A DNA stretch of 64,000 bases from contig NZ_JAJNQN010000001.1 in the NCBI RefSeq assembly GCF_022227845.1, positions 62,001 through 126,000 of the forward strand, in the 5' to 3' direction. The stretch comes from Ectothiorhodospira lacustris (lineage in GTDB: Bacteria > Pseudomonadota > Gammaproteobacteria > Ectothiorhodospirales > Ectothiorhodospiraceae). Shown here piece by piece: positions 27,958 through 39,088 of the stretch. A program made the position numbers and the translations under genes. Each line of letters opens with the position of its first letter. The stretch's first letter is position 1. Below the pieces are notes generated by a model. That model was not told where the DNA came from and made no database searches. It saw only the letters and a list, made by a program, of their open reading frames with translations.

Positions 27958-29232
27958 TCAGTCCGAGGCGGCCTTCTGATAATCGGAATTTTCGTAAATC
28001 AGATAGGGGTTGGCATCACCCATGATCACGGCATCATCGACCACCACCTTGGAAACACCTTCCACCGAAGGGATCTCGTACATGGTGTCCAGCAGCACCT
28101 GCTCCAGGATGGTCCGCAGGCCACGGGCACCGGTCTTGCGTTCCATGGCCTTGCGTGCCACGGCGCGCAGGGCATCTTCCCGGAACTCGATCTCCACCCC
28201 TTCCATATCGAACAGCTTGCGATACTGTTTGGTCAGGGCATTCTTGGGCTCGGTGAGGATGCGCACCAGGGCGTCCTCATCCAGTTCTTCCAGCGTCGCC
28301 ACCAGAGGCAGACGGCCCACGAACTCGGGGATCAGCCCGAACTTGATCAGGTCTTCCGGCTCCACACCGAACAGCAGCTGATTGGAAGACTGGGCGTCGT
28401 TGCGGCTCTTGACCTCGGCGGAAAAACCGATGCCGCCCTTCTCGGTGCGGTCGCGAATGACCTTCTCCAACCCCGCAAAGGCACCGCCCACGATGAAAAG
28501 GATGTTGCGGGTATCCACCTGCAGGAACTCCTGCTGGGGGTGCTTGCGGCCACCCTGGGGCGGGACCGAAGCGACGGTGCCTTCGATCAACTTGAGCAGG
28601 GCCTGCTGCACACCCTCGCCGGAGACATCCCGGGTGATGGAGGGGTTATCGGACTTGCGGGAAATCTTGTCGATCTCGTCGATGTAGACGATGCCGGTCT
28701 GGGCCTTCTCCACGTCGTAGTCGCATTTCTGCAGCAACTTCTGGATGATGTTTTCCACATCCTCGCCCACGTAGCCCGCCTCGGTGAGGGTGGTGGCATC
28801 GGCGATGGTGAAGGGCACGTTCAGCAGGCGTGCCAGGGTCTCGGCCAGCAGGGTTTTGCCGGAACCGGTGGGACCGATGAGCAGGATGTTGCTCTTGGCC
28901 AGCTCGACTTCATCCTTGCCCCCACGAGCCTCCAGGCGCTTGTAGTGGTTGTACACCGCTACGGACAGGATCTTCTTGGCCCGCTCCTGCCCAATGACGT
29001 ATTCATCCAGGATCTGCTTGATCTCATGAGGACGAGGCAACTTGCTGCCCGCGACCGCGCCCTGCTCCTGCATCTCCTCGCGGATGATGTCGTTGCACAG
29101 CTCCACGCACTCATCGCAGATGAATACCGACGGACCGGCAATCAGCTTGCGCACCTCATGCTGGCTCTTGCCGCAGAAGGAACAGTAGAGCAGTTTGCCG
29201 CTGTCCGAATCCTTGCCTTTCTTGTCGCTCAT
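27958..29232 (-). CDS. clpX: ClpX, ATPase subunit of ClpXP protease
   Basis: AAA+ unfoldase that feeds substrates, including SsrA-tagged chains, into ClpP. The N-terminal zinc-binding domain has CSFCGK and [10 protein letters not shown]. Walker A is [11 protein letters not shown] and Walker [11 protein letters not shown], with sensor 2 in [12 protein letters not shown]. The loop that docks on ClpP (IGF motif) appears as [12 protein letters not shown]. 424 aa. It follows clpP by about 100 bp on the same strand and precedes lon. Confidence 0.98.
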   Translation of the reverse strand: MSDKKGKDSDSGKLLYCSFCGKSQHEVRKLIAGPSVFICDECVELCNDIIREEMQEQGAVAGSKLPRPHEIKQILDEYVIGQERAKKILSVAVYNHYKRLEARGGKDEVELAKSNILLIGPTGSGKTLLAETLARLLNVPFTIADATTLTEAGYVGEDVENIIQKLLQKCDYDVEKAQTGIVYIDEIDKISRKSDNPSITRDVSGEGVQQALLKLIEGTVASVPPQGGRKHPQQEFLQVDTRNILFIVGGAFAGLEKVIRDRTEKGGIGFSAEVKSRNDAQSSNQLLFGVEPEDLIKFGLIPEFVGRLPLVATLEELDEDALVRILTEPKNALTKQYRKLFDMEGVEIEFREDALRAVARKAMERKTGARGLRTILEQVLLDTMYEIPSVEGVSKVVVDDAVIMGDANPYLIYENSDYQKAASD

Positions 29233-29336
29233 GAGCGGACCTCAAGTAATACCATTCGGTTACACCTTGCCCCTTTTCGGGACAAGATGCAAGCCGCAGC
29301 CGGACGCGGTTTCCCTGCCGTCCGGAACCTTCCGGA

Positions 29337-29987
29337 TCAGGAACCCTGGAGCAGACTCCGGGTCTCCAGGACCTTGTCGATGATGCCGTATTCCTGGGCA
29401 TCAGTGGCGCTCAGGAAGCGGTCACGCTCGGTATCCTGCTCAATGCGCTCCACCGGCTGGCCGGTGTGATGGGAGAGGATGCCGTTGAGCTGGTCACGAA
29501 CCTTGAGGATCTCGCGGGCATGGATGTCGATATCCGTCGCCTGCCCCTGAAATCCGCCCAGGGGCTGGTGAATCATGATCCGGGAATGGGGCAGGCAGTA
29601 TCTCTTGCCCGCAGCCCCGCCGGCCAGCAGGACGGCGCCCATGCTGGCGGCCTGACCGATGCAAAGGGTGCTGACATCGGGTTTGATGAACTGCATGGTG
29701 TCGTAGATGGCCAGCCCGGCGGTGACCACACCGCCGGGGGAATTGATGTAGAGACTGATGTCCTTGTCGGGGTTTTCAGACTCCAGGAACAGGAGCTGCG
29801 CCACGATCACGTTCGCCATGTAGTCCTCCACCGGACCCACGACGAAGATCACCCGCTCCTTGAGGAGTCGGGAATAGATGTCATACGCACGCTCCCCCCG
29901 GGCGGTCTGCTCGACCACCATGGGGACCAGATTCAGTGCCCGGGTATCCAGGGCACCGCCCGTTGCTGCAAACCCACGATCGCTCAT
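29337..29987 (-). CDS. clpP: ClpP protease subunit
   Basis: Serine peptidase that forms the two-ring proteolytic chamber. Catalytic Ser in [15 protein letters not shown], His in [14 protein letters not shown] and Asp in [21 protein letters not shown]. 216 aa. The N-terminal residues [16 protein letters not shown] are longer than the mature family start and may be a processed propeptide. It starts immediately after the trigger-factor stop codon, so tig-clpP are translationally close. Confidence 0.98.
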   Translation of the reverse strand: MSDRGFAATGGALDTRALNLVPMVVEQTARGERAYDIYSRLLKERVIFVVGPVEDYMANVIVAQLLFLESENPDKDISLYINSPGGVVTAGLAIYDTMQFIKPDVSTLCIGQAASMGAVLLAGGAAGKRYCLPHSRIMIHQPLGGFQGQATDIDIHAREILKVRDQLNGILSHHTGQPVERIEQDTERDRFLSATDAQEYGIIDKVLETRSLLQGS

Positions 29988-31298
29988 TTAGACTTCAGTC
30001 TCCTGCGATGGGTTCATGAGACGGTCGAAGCTGATGGACTCATCCTTGGCCTGGCACTGTTCCAGCACCTGATCCACCACCTGTTGCTCAAGAACCATGG
30101 CTTCCAGGCCACTCATGGCCTGCTTGTTACTGCGATAGTACTTCACCACTTGTTCCGGGTCTTCATAACCGGCGGACATGGCGTCCAGCTCTGCCGTGAC
30201 ACGGGCCTGATCCACGCGGATCTCATCGCGACGGATGATCTCGCGGATCACCAGCCCCAGGGCCACCCGACGGCGGGCCTCTTCCTCGAACAGCTCGTCC
30301 GCCAGGTCCGGCACCCCCTGGGCGCTACGACCGAAGCGGGAGATGGCCTGCTCCCGCAGACGGTTGATCTCGTCCTTGACCACGGCCTTGGGCAGATCCA
30401 CCGGATTGCGGTCGAACAGCGCCTGCATCACCTGCTCTTTGACCTTGGCCTTGACAGCCTGTTCCATTTCGCGGGTCATGTTCTTGCGCACTTCTTCACG
30501 CAATTTTTCCACACCACCGTCTTCGACACCGAAATCCTTGGCAAATTCGTCATTGACTTCAGGCAGCACGGATTCCTGCACGGCCTTGACCTTGACGGCA
30601 AACTCAGCCGGACGACCGGCCAGATGCTCCGCCGGGTAGTCTTCGGGGAAGGTCACGGAAATGGTCTTCTCATCACCGGTCTTGAGTCCTTCCAGTTGCT
30701 CTTCGAAACCGGGGATCATGCGGCCTTCGCCCAGTTCCAGATTGGCATCCTCAGCGCTGCCGCCTTCAAAGGCCTCGCCGTCCAGGGTGCCGGTGAAGTC
30801 GATGACGATGCGGTCGCCCTTGGCCGACTCGCGCTCCACGTCGGACCACTGACGGCGCTGCTTGCGCAGGGAGTCAATGACCTTGTCCACATCCGCATCG
30901 GCAATGTCCACCTGAGGGCGAGCAATCTCCACGCCGCTCATGTCGGCGGGCACCACGTCGGGGAAGACTTCGAAAACAGCCACGTATTCCAGCGCCTCAC
31001 CCGCCTCGACGGACTTGGGTTCGATATCCGGCGGGCCGGCGGGAATCAGGCTTTCCTGGTTCAGGGCGTCCTGGTAGGAGGACTGCATCAGTTCACCCAG
31101 GACCTCCTGGTACACCCCGTCACCATAACGCTGCTGGACCACCTTGAGCGGCACCTTGCCGGGGCGGAAGCCATCAATCTTCACCCGCTTCACCAGGGAT
31201 TTGAGACGACGATCCACTTCTTCCTGAATCCGCTCGGCAGGCACCTGAACCGTCATGCGCCGTTCCAGGCTGCTCAAGGACTCCACTGATACTTGCAT
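29988..31298 (-). CDS. tig: Trigger factor (ribosome-associated chaperone)
   Basis: First chaperone to meet nascent chains at the ribosome exit. The N-terminal ribosome-binding domain includes the signature loop GFRPGKVPLKVVQQRYG. A central FKBP-type peptidyl-prolyl isomerase domain (about residues 150-245) carries AKGDRIVIDFTGTLDGE and PGFEEQLEGLKTGDEKTISVTFPEDY. The C-terminal helical arms follow. 436 aa, full length. First gene of the tig-clpP-clpX group, preceded by the tRNA cluster. Confidence 0.98.
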   Translation of the reverse strand: MQVSVESLSSLERRMTVQVPAERIQEEVDRRLKSLVKRVKIDGFRPGKVPLKVVQQRYGDGVYQEVLGELMQSSYQDALNQESLIPAGPPDIEPKSVEAGEALEYVAVFEVFPDVVPADMSGVEIARPQVDIADADVDKVIDSLRKQRRQWSDVERESAKGDRIVIDFTGTLDGEAFEGGSAEDANLELGEGRMIPGFEEQLEGLKTGDEKTISVTFPEDYPAEHLAGRPAEFAVKVKAVQESVLPEVNDEFAKDFGVEDGGVEKLREEVRKNMTREMEQAVKAKVKEQVMQALFDRNPVDLPKAVVKDEINRLREQAISRFGRSAQGVPDLADELFEEEARRRVALGLVIREIIRRDEIRVDQARVTAELDAMSAGYEDPEQVVKYYRSNKQAMSGLEAMVLEQQVVDQVLEQCQAKDESISFDRLMNPSQETEV

Positions 31299-31461
31299 GG
31301 ACTGAAAACCTCTTCGCGTCGTTCGCGTCTATTTCAGAATTCTTGGACCGGGCAAGATCCGGGGACCGAGAGCGCCGTGTGTGCGCCCGCCATGTCTCCC
31401 GGCACATCGCCGAGTCCCTGAGAGTGTGTCTGCCGGACACGCATTGCCGATGGCTTGAACA

Positions 31462-31546
<85 letters not shown>

Positions 31547-31622
31547 CAAACACCGCCACTGCCGGATGTAGCAGGGCATTATACAGGCACGCCCGCAGGT
31601 TCATAACCCTGCCCCACAATGC

Positions 31623-31648
31623 AAAAAGGCCCGACAATCGTCGGGCCT
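31623..31648 (-). terminator. Intrinsic terminator after the four-tRNA unit
   Basis: On the minus strand AGGCCCGAC pairs with GTCGGGCCT (31627-31635 and 31640-31648) around a four-base loop and is followed by TTTTTG. It ends the Pro-Arg-His-Lys tRNA transcript and separates it from tRNA-Leu. Confidence 0.88.
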
Positions 31649-31667
31649 CCTGCATATCCGGACACAT

Positions 31668-31743
31668 TGGTGGGCCGTGTAGGAATCGAACCTACAACCA
31701 ATGGATTAAGAGTCCACTGCTCTACCAATTGAGCTAACGGCCC
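31668..31743 (-). tRNA. tRNA-Lys (anticodon CTT)
   Basis: 76-nt cloverleaf on the minus strand, GGGCCGTTAGCTCAATTGG start, anticodon loop CTCTTAA, T-loop GGTTCGATTCC, encoded CCA. Reading the loop as C-T-CTT-A-A gives a lysine AAG decoder. Confidence 0.95.
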
Positions 31744-31818
31744 AGGAACACGACTTTTCGCTTTACGCTTCCCTGACGCGGCATCCTGAGAATGCCTGCA
31801 CGGTCATCCTTGGTAATC

Positions 31819-31895
31819 TGGGGTGGCCGACGGGGCTCGAACCCGCGACAACCGGAATCACAATCCGGGACTCTACCATCTGAGCTACGGCCACC
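31819..31895 (-). tRNA. tRNA-His (anticodon GTG)
   Basis: 77-nt cloverleaf on the minus strand, starts GGTGGCCGTAGCTCAG, anticodon loop TTGTGAT, ends GGCCACCCCA. The extra 5' G that pairs with C73, needed by histidyl-tRNA synthetase, is encoded. Confidence 0.96.
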
Positions 31896-31930
31896 ATAAA
31901 CAAAACAGCTACTGCATCAAACCATACAAT

Positions 31931-32007
31931 TGGCGCGCCCGGCAGGACTCGAACCTGCAACCCTCGGCTTAGAAGGCCGATGCTCTATCCGGTTGAGCTA
32001 CGGGCGC
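31931..32007 (-). tRNA. tRNA-Arg (anticodon TCT)
   Basis: 77-nt cloverleaf on the minus strand, starts GCGCCCGTAGCTCAAC, anticodon loop CTTCTAA, T-loop GGTTCGAGTCC, encoded CCA. Decodes AGA/AGG. Confidence 0.96.
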
Positions 32008-32035
32008 CTGGATCCTGCCGCCTGGCGGTTTCAAA

Positions 32036-32112
32036 TGGTCGGGGTAGAGGGATTCGAACCCCCGACATCCTGCTCCCAAAGCAGGCGCGCTACCAGACTG
32101 CGCTATACCCCG
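32036..32112 (-). tRNA. tRNA-Pro (anticodon TGG)
   Basis: 77-nt cloverleaf on the minus strand, starts CGGGGTATAGCGCAG, anticodon loop TTTGGGA, T-loop GGTTCGAATCC, encoded CCA. First gene of the Pro-Arg-His-Lys unit. Confidence 0.96.
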
Positions 32113-32243
32113 GATTTCCCGAGCATCGCGTGCAGTCAATGGCGATGCCGAAGGCGCACATATTACGCATAAGCGGTGACACCGTCAATCCCGTATTTAA
32201 CTTTACGCCACACGCCCACACCCCGTTGGCCCGGGGCAAGAGA

Positions 32244-33002
32244 TCAGTCCTCCCCCGACACCCGCTGCAGACGCCGACGCCGCCAGCGGAACAGCATCAA
32301 CGCGGGCCCCGACAAGGCATAAACGACAAAACCGAGCCATAACACCTTCGGCGGATCGATGGCCGTGAGCATCACCGCCAGCAGCACCGCGATGACCACG
32401 AAAAAGGGGACCCGATGGCGAAAATCCATGTCCTTGAAACTGAAGTAGGTGAGATTGCTCACCATGGCCGCACCACAGAGGACGGTGATCAGCAATGCGG
32501 GCAGCATCATGCCGGCACCGGAAAACTCAAGGTCGTTCCAAACCCAGACCAGGCCCATCATGACGGCCGCGGAAGCCGGACTGGGCAATCCCTGGAAAAA
32601 CCGCTTGTCCGCCACGCCCAGCTTGGTATTGAACCGGGCCAGGCGCAGGGCCGCGGCAGCGGTATAGAAGAAAGTGGCCACCAACCCCAGCTGGCCGAGT
32701 CCGTTCAGGACCCACAGATACATGACCACTGCCGGCGCCACCCCAAAGGACACCATGTCGGCCAGGGAATCATACTCAGCGCCGAAGGCGCTTTGGGTAT
32801 GGGTCAATCGCGCCACACGCCCATCCACGCCATCCAGCACCATGGCGATGAAAACCGACACTGCTGCCGCGATGAAATCCCCATTAATGGCCGCCATGAT
32901 GGCGAAAAAGCCGGCGAACAGCGCCGCCGTGGTAAACAGATTGGGCAGGAGATAAATCCCCTTGCGCCCTTTGGGATGTTCCGGCTGCCCCTCCATGATC
33001 AT
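32244..33002 (-). CDS. pssA: CDP-diacylglycerol--serine O-phosphatidyltransferase
   Basis: Makes phosphatidylserine from CDP-diacylglycerol and serine in the inner membrane. The CDP-alcohol phosphotransferase motif DG-x2-AR-x8-G-x3-D-x3-D is readable (DGVDGRVARL ... GAEYDSLAD). About seven to eight hydrophobic helices; N-terminal YLLPNLFTTAALFAGFFAI matches the type II (Bacillus-like) enzyme. 252 aa from the ATG at 33002; a second methionine two codons later is an alternative. It overlaps the PSD-like gene by four bases. Confidence 0.93.
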   Translation of the reverse strand: MIMEGQPEHPKGRKGIYLLPNLFTTAALFAGFFAIMAAINGDFIAAAVSVFIAMVLDGVDGRVARLTHTQSAFGAEYDSLADMVSFGVAPAVVMYLWVLNGLGQLGLVATFFYTAAAALRLARFNTKLGVADKRFFQGLPSPASAAVMMGLVWVWNDLEFSGAGMMLPALLITVLCGAAMVSNLTYFSFKDMDFRHRVPFFVVIAVLLAVMLTAIDPPKVLWLGFVVYALSGPALMLFRWRRRRLQRVSGED

Positions 33003-33634
33003 GAACCTCCCGTCGGCTCTTTTCTATGCAGCAGAGTGGCAATCACGTCGGTCCCCGCCAGGACCGTCTGACCGGGCTTCACGTCCACTCTGGCATTGTG
33101 CGGCAGATAGAGTTCCATCGGGCGCCAGAAGCCCAGGAACCCGCAGCGCCGCCCCTGCCCTAATCGCTCACCGGCCTGCGCCAGGATGCTCAGGCGATGG
33201 GGCCAGCGGCGACGGTCCGTGGCCAGCACCACGTCCTCCTTCTCGTCGGTCTGCAGCCAGATGGCAAAACGGCCTTCGGCTTCCGCCACTGCCTGCCCTT
33301 CGCCACCCGCCCAGTATTGCTGAAACTTGCCCTCTACCGGGCTATGGATATTGAACTCCCCGAAACGACGCTGATGCAAGATGACCCGGGTGGTCCGGCG
33401 ATCCAGAAAGGGGTCATGGCATTCACGCACATCGGCCACCACCCCATCCACGGGGCTCACCACCGCCAACGGATTGGGCGGCGTCTTGCGCGGCATGTCA
33501 CGGAACATCACCAGTGCGGCGATCAGCAATAACCAGGTCGGGAAGGCCCAGAAACCCAGAAAAAAATGCGCCAGGGCCACCAGGACGGCGACCTGGGCCA
33601 GATAGGGACGTCCTTCCGGAGCGATGGGGAGCAT
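32999..33634 (-). CDS. Phosphatidylserine-decarboxylase-like protein lacking the self-cleavage site
   Basis: Homologue of the short (archaeal-type) phosphatidylserine decarboxylase, coupled to pssA. Two N-terminal membrane helices (about 12-46), then SPVDGVVADV, FNIHSPVEGKF and a C-terminal MELYLPHNARVDVKPGQTVLAGTDVIATL resembling the swivelling C-terminal part of the family. Active enzymes cleave themselves at Gly-Ser in a FGSRVDVYLP-type motif; here the matching stretch reads FWRPMELYLP (residues 169-178), so the serine that becomes pyruvoyl is gone. 211 aa from MLPIAPEG; a longer frame to 33730 is unlikely. Automated annotation would probably call it psd; catalysis is doubtful. Confidence 0.8.
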   Translation of the reverse strand: MLPIAPEGRPYLAQVAVLVALAHFFLGFWAFPTWLLLIAALVMFRDMPRKTPPNPLAVVSPVDGVVADVRECHDPFLDRRTTRVILHQRRFGEFNIHSPVEGKFQQYWAGGEGQAVAEAEGRFAIWLQTDEKEDVVLATDRRRWPHRLSILAQAGERLGQGRRCGFLGFWRPMELYLPHNARVDVKPGQTVLAGTDVIATLLHRKEPTGGS

Positions 33635-33694
33635 GGATGTATCCCGGACGACAGGCCCGAAAGGCGGTTCACTCTCGGGCTGGATTGCACACAA

Positions 33695-33725
33695 GACAGG
33701 GGCTGCGCCAGGCGCAGCCCCTGTC
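33695..33725 (-). terminator. Strong hairpin after ilvC
   Basis: Perfect 15-base arms GACAGGGGCTGCGCC (33695-33709) and complement (33711-33725) just beyond the ilvC stop; the minus strand continues TTGTGTG. It probably ends the ilvB-ilvH-ilvC transcript. Confidence 0.75.
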
Positions 33726-33744
33726 ATCACAACACCATGAAAGA

Positions 33745-35320
<1,576 letters not shown>

Positions 35321-35327
35321 GGTCGCA

Positions 35328-37043
35328 TCACAGGAGGATCATTTCGTTCTGGCCTGCACCGGCCGGAACCATGGGGTAGACGTTCTCGCTCTGGTCGGTG
35401 ATAAAGTCCATGAACACCAGGCGATCCTTCATCTTCAGGGCTTCCTGGATGGCACCTTCCACGTCACCCGGCTGCTCGATGCGCATGCCCACGTGACCGT
35501 AGGCCTCGGCGAGCTGCACGAAATCAGGCAGTGCATCCATATAGGACATGGCATAGCGCCCCTGATAGAAGAACTCCTGCCACTGGCGCACCATACCCAT
35601 GTAGCGATTGTTCAGAGTCACCACCTTGATGGGCAGATGATATTGCAGGGCGGTGGACAACTCCTGGATGCACATCTGGATACTGGCTTCGCCGGTGACG
35701 CAGACCACAGTCTCGTCCGGATGGGCGATCTGGGTCCCGATGGCCGCCGGCAGACCGAAGCCCATGGTGCCCAGGCCGCCGGAATTGATCCAGCGGTTGG
35801 GCTTGTCAAAGCCGTAGAACTGGGCCGTCCACATCTGGTGCTGACCCACGTCGGAGCAGACGAAGGCATCCCCCTTGGTCAGGCGCCAGAGGGTCTCCAG
35901 CACGTACTGGGGCTTGATCAGTTCGCTGGTCTTGTCGTATTTGAGACAGTCCATGGCCCGCCATTCGTCGATCTGCTTCCACCAATCGGCCAGGGCATCC
36001 GGATCGGGCCGAGCCCCGCTAGCCTTGATCTCCTTGATCATGGTCTTGAGCACCTGATCCACCTGGCCGACGATGGGCACGTCCACCTTCACGTTCTTGG
36101 AGATGGAGGCCGGGTCCACGTCCACATGGACGATGCGGGCATGGGGGCAGAACTTCTCGATGTTGCCGGTGACCCGGTCATCGAAGCGGGCACCGATGGC
36201 GATGAGCACATCCGCATGGTGCATGGCCATGTTGGCCTCATAGGTGCCGTGCATGCCCAGCATACCCAGGAACTGACGATCGGAGGCCGGATAGCCGCCC
36301 AGCCCCATGAGGGTATTGGTAATGGGGTAGTTCAGCAGCCGGGTCAGTTCGGTCAGGGACTTGGCCGCATTGCCCAGGATCACGCCGCCACCGGTGTAGA
36401 GCATGGGCTTTTTCGCGGACAGGATCAGGTCCACCGCCTTGCGGATCTGTCCCGGATGCCCCTTCACCGTGGGGTTGTAGGAGCGCATCTTGATGCTCTT
36501 GGGGTAGCTGAACTCAAAGCGCGCGGCGGTGATGTCCTTGGGGATGTCCACCACCACAGGTCCCGGGCGACCGGTGGTAGCCACGTAGAAGGCCTTCTTG
36601 ATGGTGGTGGCCAGATCCTTGACGTCCTTGACCAGGAAGTTGTGCTTCACGCAGGGGCGGGTGATACCCACGGTGTCCACTTCTTGGAAGGCATCGTTGC
36701 CGATCAGGCTGGTGGGTACCTGGCCGGTGAAGATCACCATAGGCACGGAATCCATGTACGCATCGGCGATACCGGTGACGGCGTTGGTGGCACCGGGGCC
36801 GGAAGTCACCAGGACCACACCGGGCTTGCCGGTGGACTTGGCAAACCCTTCGGCGGCGTGCACCGCCCCCTGCTCATGTCGCACGAGGATATGCTTGACC
36901 TTATCCTGTCGGTACAGGGCGTCGTAGATATGGAGTACGGAGCCGCCGGGGTACCCGAATATCAGATCAGCACCTTCCTCCTGCAGACAGCGGACGAAAA
37001 TCTCGGCACCGGTCAATTCCACGGTCTTGGTCTCCTGCTGCAT
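35328..37043 (-). CDS. ilvB: Acetolactate synthase large (catalytic) subunit
   Basis: Thiamine-diphosphate enzyme that condenses pyruvate (or pyruvate and 2-oxobutyrate). N-terminal [15 protein letters not shown] with the catalytic glutamate in [19 protein letters not shown]-terminal TPP motif region [19 protein letters not shown] to [15 protein letters not shown]. 571 aa. First gene of ilvB-ilvH-ilvC. The roughly 330-bp space upstream holds no gene I can support; I looked for a branched-chain leader peptide and found none convincing. Confidence 0.97.
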   Translation of the reverse strand: MQQETKTVELTGAEIFVRCLQEEGADLIFGYPGGSVLHIYDALYRQDKVKHILVRHEQGAVHAAEGFAKSTGKPGVVLVTSGPGATNAVTGIADAYMDSVPMVIFTGQVPTSLIGNDAFQEVDTVGITRPCVKHNFLVKDVKDLATTIKKAFYVATTGRPGPVVVDIPKDITAARFEFSYPKSIKMRSYNPTVKGHPGQIRKAVDLILSAKKPMLYTGGGVILGNAAKSLTELTRLLNYPITNTLMGLGGYPASDRQFLGMLGMHGTYEANMAMHHADVLIAIGARFDDRVTGNIEKFCPHARIVHVDVDPASISKNVKVDVPIVGQVDQVLKTMIKEIKASGARPDPDALADWWKQIDEWRAMDCLKYDKTSELIKPQYVLETLWRLTKGDAFVCSDVGQHQMWTAQFYGFDKPNRWINSGGLGTMGFGLPAAIGTQIAHPDETVVCVTGEASIQMCIQELSTALQYHLPIKVVTLNNRYMGMVRQWQEFFYQGRYAMSYMDALPDFVQLAEAYGHVGMRIEQPGDVEGAIQEALKMKDRLVFMDFITDQSENVYPMVPAGAGQNEMILL

Positions 37044-37370
37044 AAGAAGCTTGCCTGCTCTGGGCTAACTACGCCCCGGGACAACCCCCTGAAGAGTTTG
37101 ACCGCGGAACGAAGGGGAAAAGGCTCGATCATAATATGTCGGGGCATGAATTTCACCATTCGGATCGTTTTCCCCCGCCGAAGTTGCCGATGTCGAAACC
37201 GGAAAGCCGCAGTCGGGTGGACCCGGGCACACGCCGGGACCACCCGCGCTTGGTACAGGGGACATGGAAAGGTTTTGTTACGCGCAACGCAGACCCGGGG
37301 GCGTGCCCCGCCGTTCGGCCGGGATATCCGCCTGAACGTCCGGGAACAGACCGGGTGGGGTGATTGCGCC

Positions 37371-37796
37371 CTACCCGCCCCAGCCGTATTGCTCGAAGAA
37401 GTCGGGCAGCATGTCCAGCATCTCATCCCGGGTAAAGAATCGATCAGCCCGGGCCAGACGCATCTGGTCCTGCAGATCCTCGTCCCCGCCGAAGCAGAAT
37501 ACCGGGATGTTGATCTGATACTCCGTCCTCAGCATCCGGATCACGTCCAGGGGATCGAAGGCGTCGCCCCCTTCCAGGTCCAGCAGCACGAAGCGATGGA
37601 GCAGGATGTCGTTCCAGTCTCCCAGTTCCGCCAGCTCCGTGGCCACCACCCGGGTCCAGCCGATGGGGGCCACCATGTCCAGATCGGACAGCAGCGACTC
37701 CCGAGCGGTCATGACGATGAACCTGCGATCCAGACGGGATTGAATGGTAGGCCGGCGGCTACCGGTCTGTTCACGAAAAGTACCTGAAGTAGACAT
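37371..37796 (-). CDS. Unknown protein with receiver-like fold, end of sHdr cluster
   Basis: I do not recognise a named family. The sequence alternates hydrophobic strands and helices like a CheY receiver: RRFIVMTARESLLSDL, then HRFVLLDLEGGDAF (an acidic residue at the phospho-acceptor strand), IRMLRTEYQINIPVFCFGGDED, and a final ADRFFTRDEMLDMLPDFFEQ. Conserved receiver Thr/Ser and Lys positions are not obvious, so it may be a pseudo-receiver. About 141 aa from MSTSGTFREQ (37796); GAGGAG lies about 13 bases upstream. Last gene of the long minus-strand sulfur cluster, 140 bp after the radical SAM gene. Confidence 0.6.
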   Translation of the reverse strand: MSTSGTFREQTGSRRPTIQSRLDRRFIVMTARESLLSDLDMVAPIGWTRVVATELAELGDWNDILLHRFVLLDLEGGDAFDPLDVIRMLRTEYQINIPVFCFGGDEDLQDQMRLARADRFFTRDEMLDMLPDFFEQYGWGG

Positions 37797-37936
37797 CACT
37801 GTGCGCCGACTCCTCGCGGATATCACTGACCGGGACAATCCTGACTCCCCTCATAGCCTTTAACTCTAGACTTATTCCATGAAAGGTCAAGTCTCCCATG
37901 CATCTCCCCCCGCGGGCGCCTCAACACAGGTCACAC

Positions 37937-39088
37937 CTATGCGTCACCTTCATGGTCGAAGGTACCGATATCCTCCCCCGCCATCTGACGTCGCACGAAG
38001 GCCACATCCTGGTCCGACAAGGCAAACGGGAAGGACATGATGTCCGTGGGACTCGAATCCCCATACGGACGGTTGCAGGCCGAGATCTCGTCATCGGAAT
38101 GCCCGGGGCAACCGGAGGTCTGAAACGGACGACCGGAAGCGATCAGGGCCTCCAGTTCCTGGCGATCCAGACCGAAATCCACCACCCGCCCCTGCCCGTT
38201 GAAACCCATGTCCTGCACCCGCACCCCGCGATAGTCGATCAGGAAACGGGCCAGCTGCACCCGCCGCCACTGGTCCCGGGGCGCCGGCGACCAGTCCTCC
38301 ATCAGGGAACCCTGTTCCGGGAAGAAGGCAAACAGATGATTGTGCCCACCCATGTCGCAGATGCGCTGGCAGACCTCCAGCATCTCCCGCTCCGTCTCCC
38401 CCATGCCGCAGATGAGATGGGCACCGAAACGCTCCGGGCCGTAGATCTCGGCGGCCCATTCCAGGGCCTGCCAGTAGGTCCCCCAACGATGGGGGCTGTC
38501 CACCGACGCCCCCCGGGTGCGCTCGAAGACTTCGGGCGTGACGGCGTCCAGGGCGACGGTGAAGATCTGGGCGCCGATGTCCCGCAGTCGCACCAGGTCG
38601 TCGTAGCCCATGGTGGTGGGGTTGGACAGGATGGAGGCCGGGATATGGGGCACCGCCTGCACCCACTTATCCAGCAGGATGGCGGTGTCCTCGTCCGAAT
38701 CCGGATGGGTGATCATGGAGATGCACATGCGCTCGAACCGTCCCTGGTCGGCCCCGTTGCGAATGCGCTCGATCACGTCATCATAGCGAGCCGTGGGCCA
38801 GTCCACCCGGATGAAGTTACGGTCGGCATAGTCGCGGGATTCCTCCCGGTGACGGGCCAGGCCGCAGTAACTACAGTTGGCCCGACAGCCTTCCGGATAG
38901 GTGACCAGCAGATTGAGGCAATGGGTGCAGCGGGTACGGTGCATCCAGCCCTTGACCAGTCCCAGGGTGATGGCGGCGGCAGTGGACATCTGCACATATT
39001 CCGGGGAACGCATCCGGGGCGTCTTGATGTACGGATCCGGACGATAGAAATTGACCGGGATGTCCCGGGCATCGGCGGGGGTGCTCAT
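37937..39088 (-). CDS. Radical SAM protein, lipoyl synthase component (LipS1/LipS2 type)
   Basis: Radical SAM enzyme of biotin/lipoyl synthase type. The SAM cluster is CRANCSYCG (CxxxCxxC); further cysteines in CTHCL and a C-terminal CPGHSDDEISACNRP could hold an auxiliary iron-sulfur cluster as sulfur donor. In sHdr-bearing organisms two such proteins (LipS1 and LipS2) replace LipA and insert the two lipoyl sulfurs; I cannot say from sequence alone which of the two this is. 383 aa. It starts on the last four bases (ATGA overlap) of the FAD oxidoreductase gene. Confidence 0.82.
   Translation of the reverse strand: MSTPADARDIPVNFYRPDPYIKTPRMRSPEYVQMSTAAAITLGLVKGWMHRTRCTHCLNLLVTYPEGCRANCSYCGLARHREESRDYADRNFIRVDWPTARYDDVIERIRNGADQGRFERMCISMITHPDSDEDTAILLDKWVQAVPHIPASILSNPTTMGYDDLVRLRDIGAQIFTVALDAVTPEVFERTRGASVDSPHRWGTYWQALEWAAEIYGPERFGAHLICGMGETEREMLEVCQRICDMGGHNHLFAFFPEQGSLMEDWSPAPRDQWRRVQLARFLIDYRGVRVQDMGFNGQGRVVDFGLDRQELEALIASGRPFQTSGCPGHSDDEISACNRPYGDSSPTDIMSFPFALSDQDVAFVRRQMAGEDIGTFDHEGDA

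Noticed and set aside
31930-32342. Open frames across the tRNA cluster (for example one reading GRGRGIRTPDILL)
   Set aside because: They are translations through tRNA-Arg and tRNA-Pro; such phantom proteins are a known annotation artefact.
33635-33730. A 32-residue N-terminal extension of the PSD-like protein
   Set aside because: It overlaps the ilvC terminator region and family members begin near MLPIAPEG.
37044-37370. A branched-chain amino-acid leader peptide and attenuator before ilvB
   Set aside because: The short frame MIEPFPLRSAVKLF has no unusual run of Leu, Ile or Val codons and I found no paired terminator/antiterminator.
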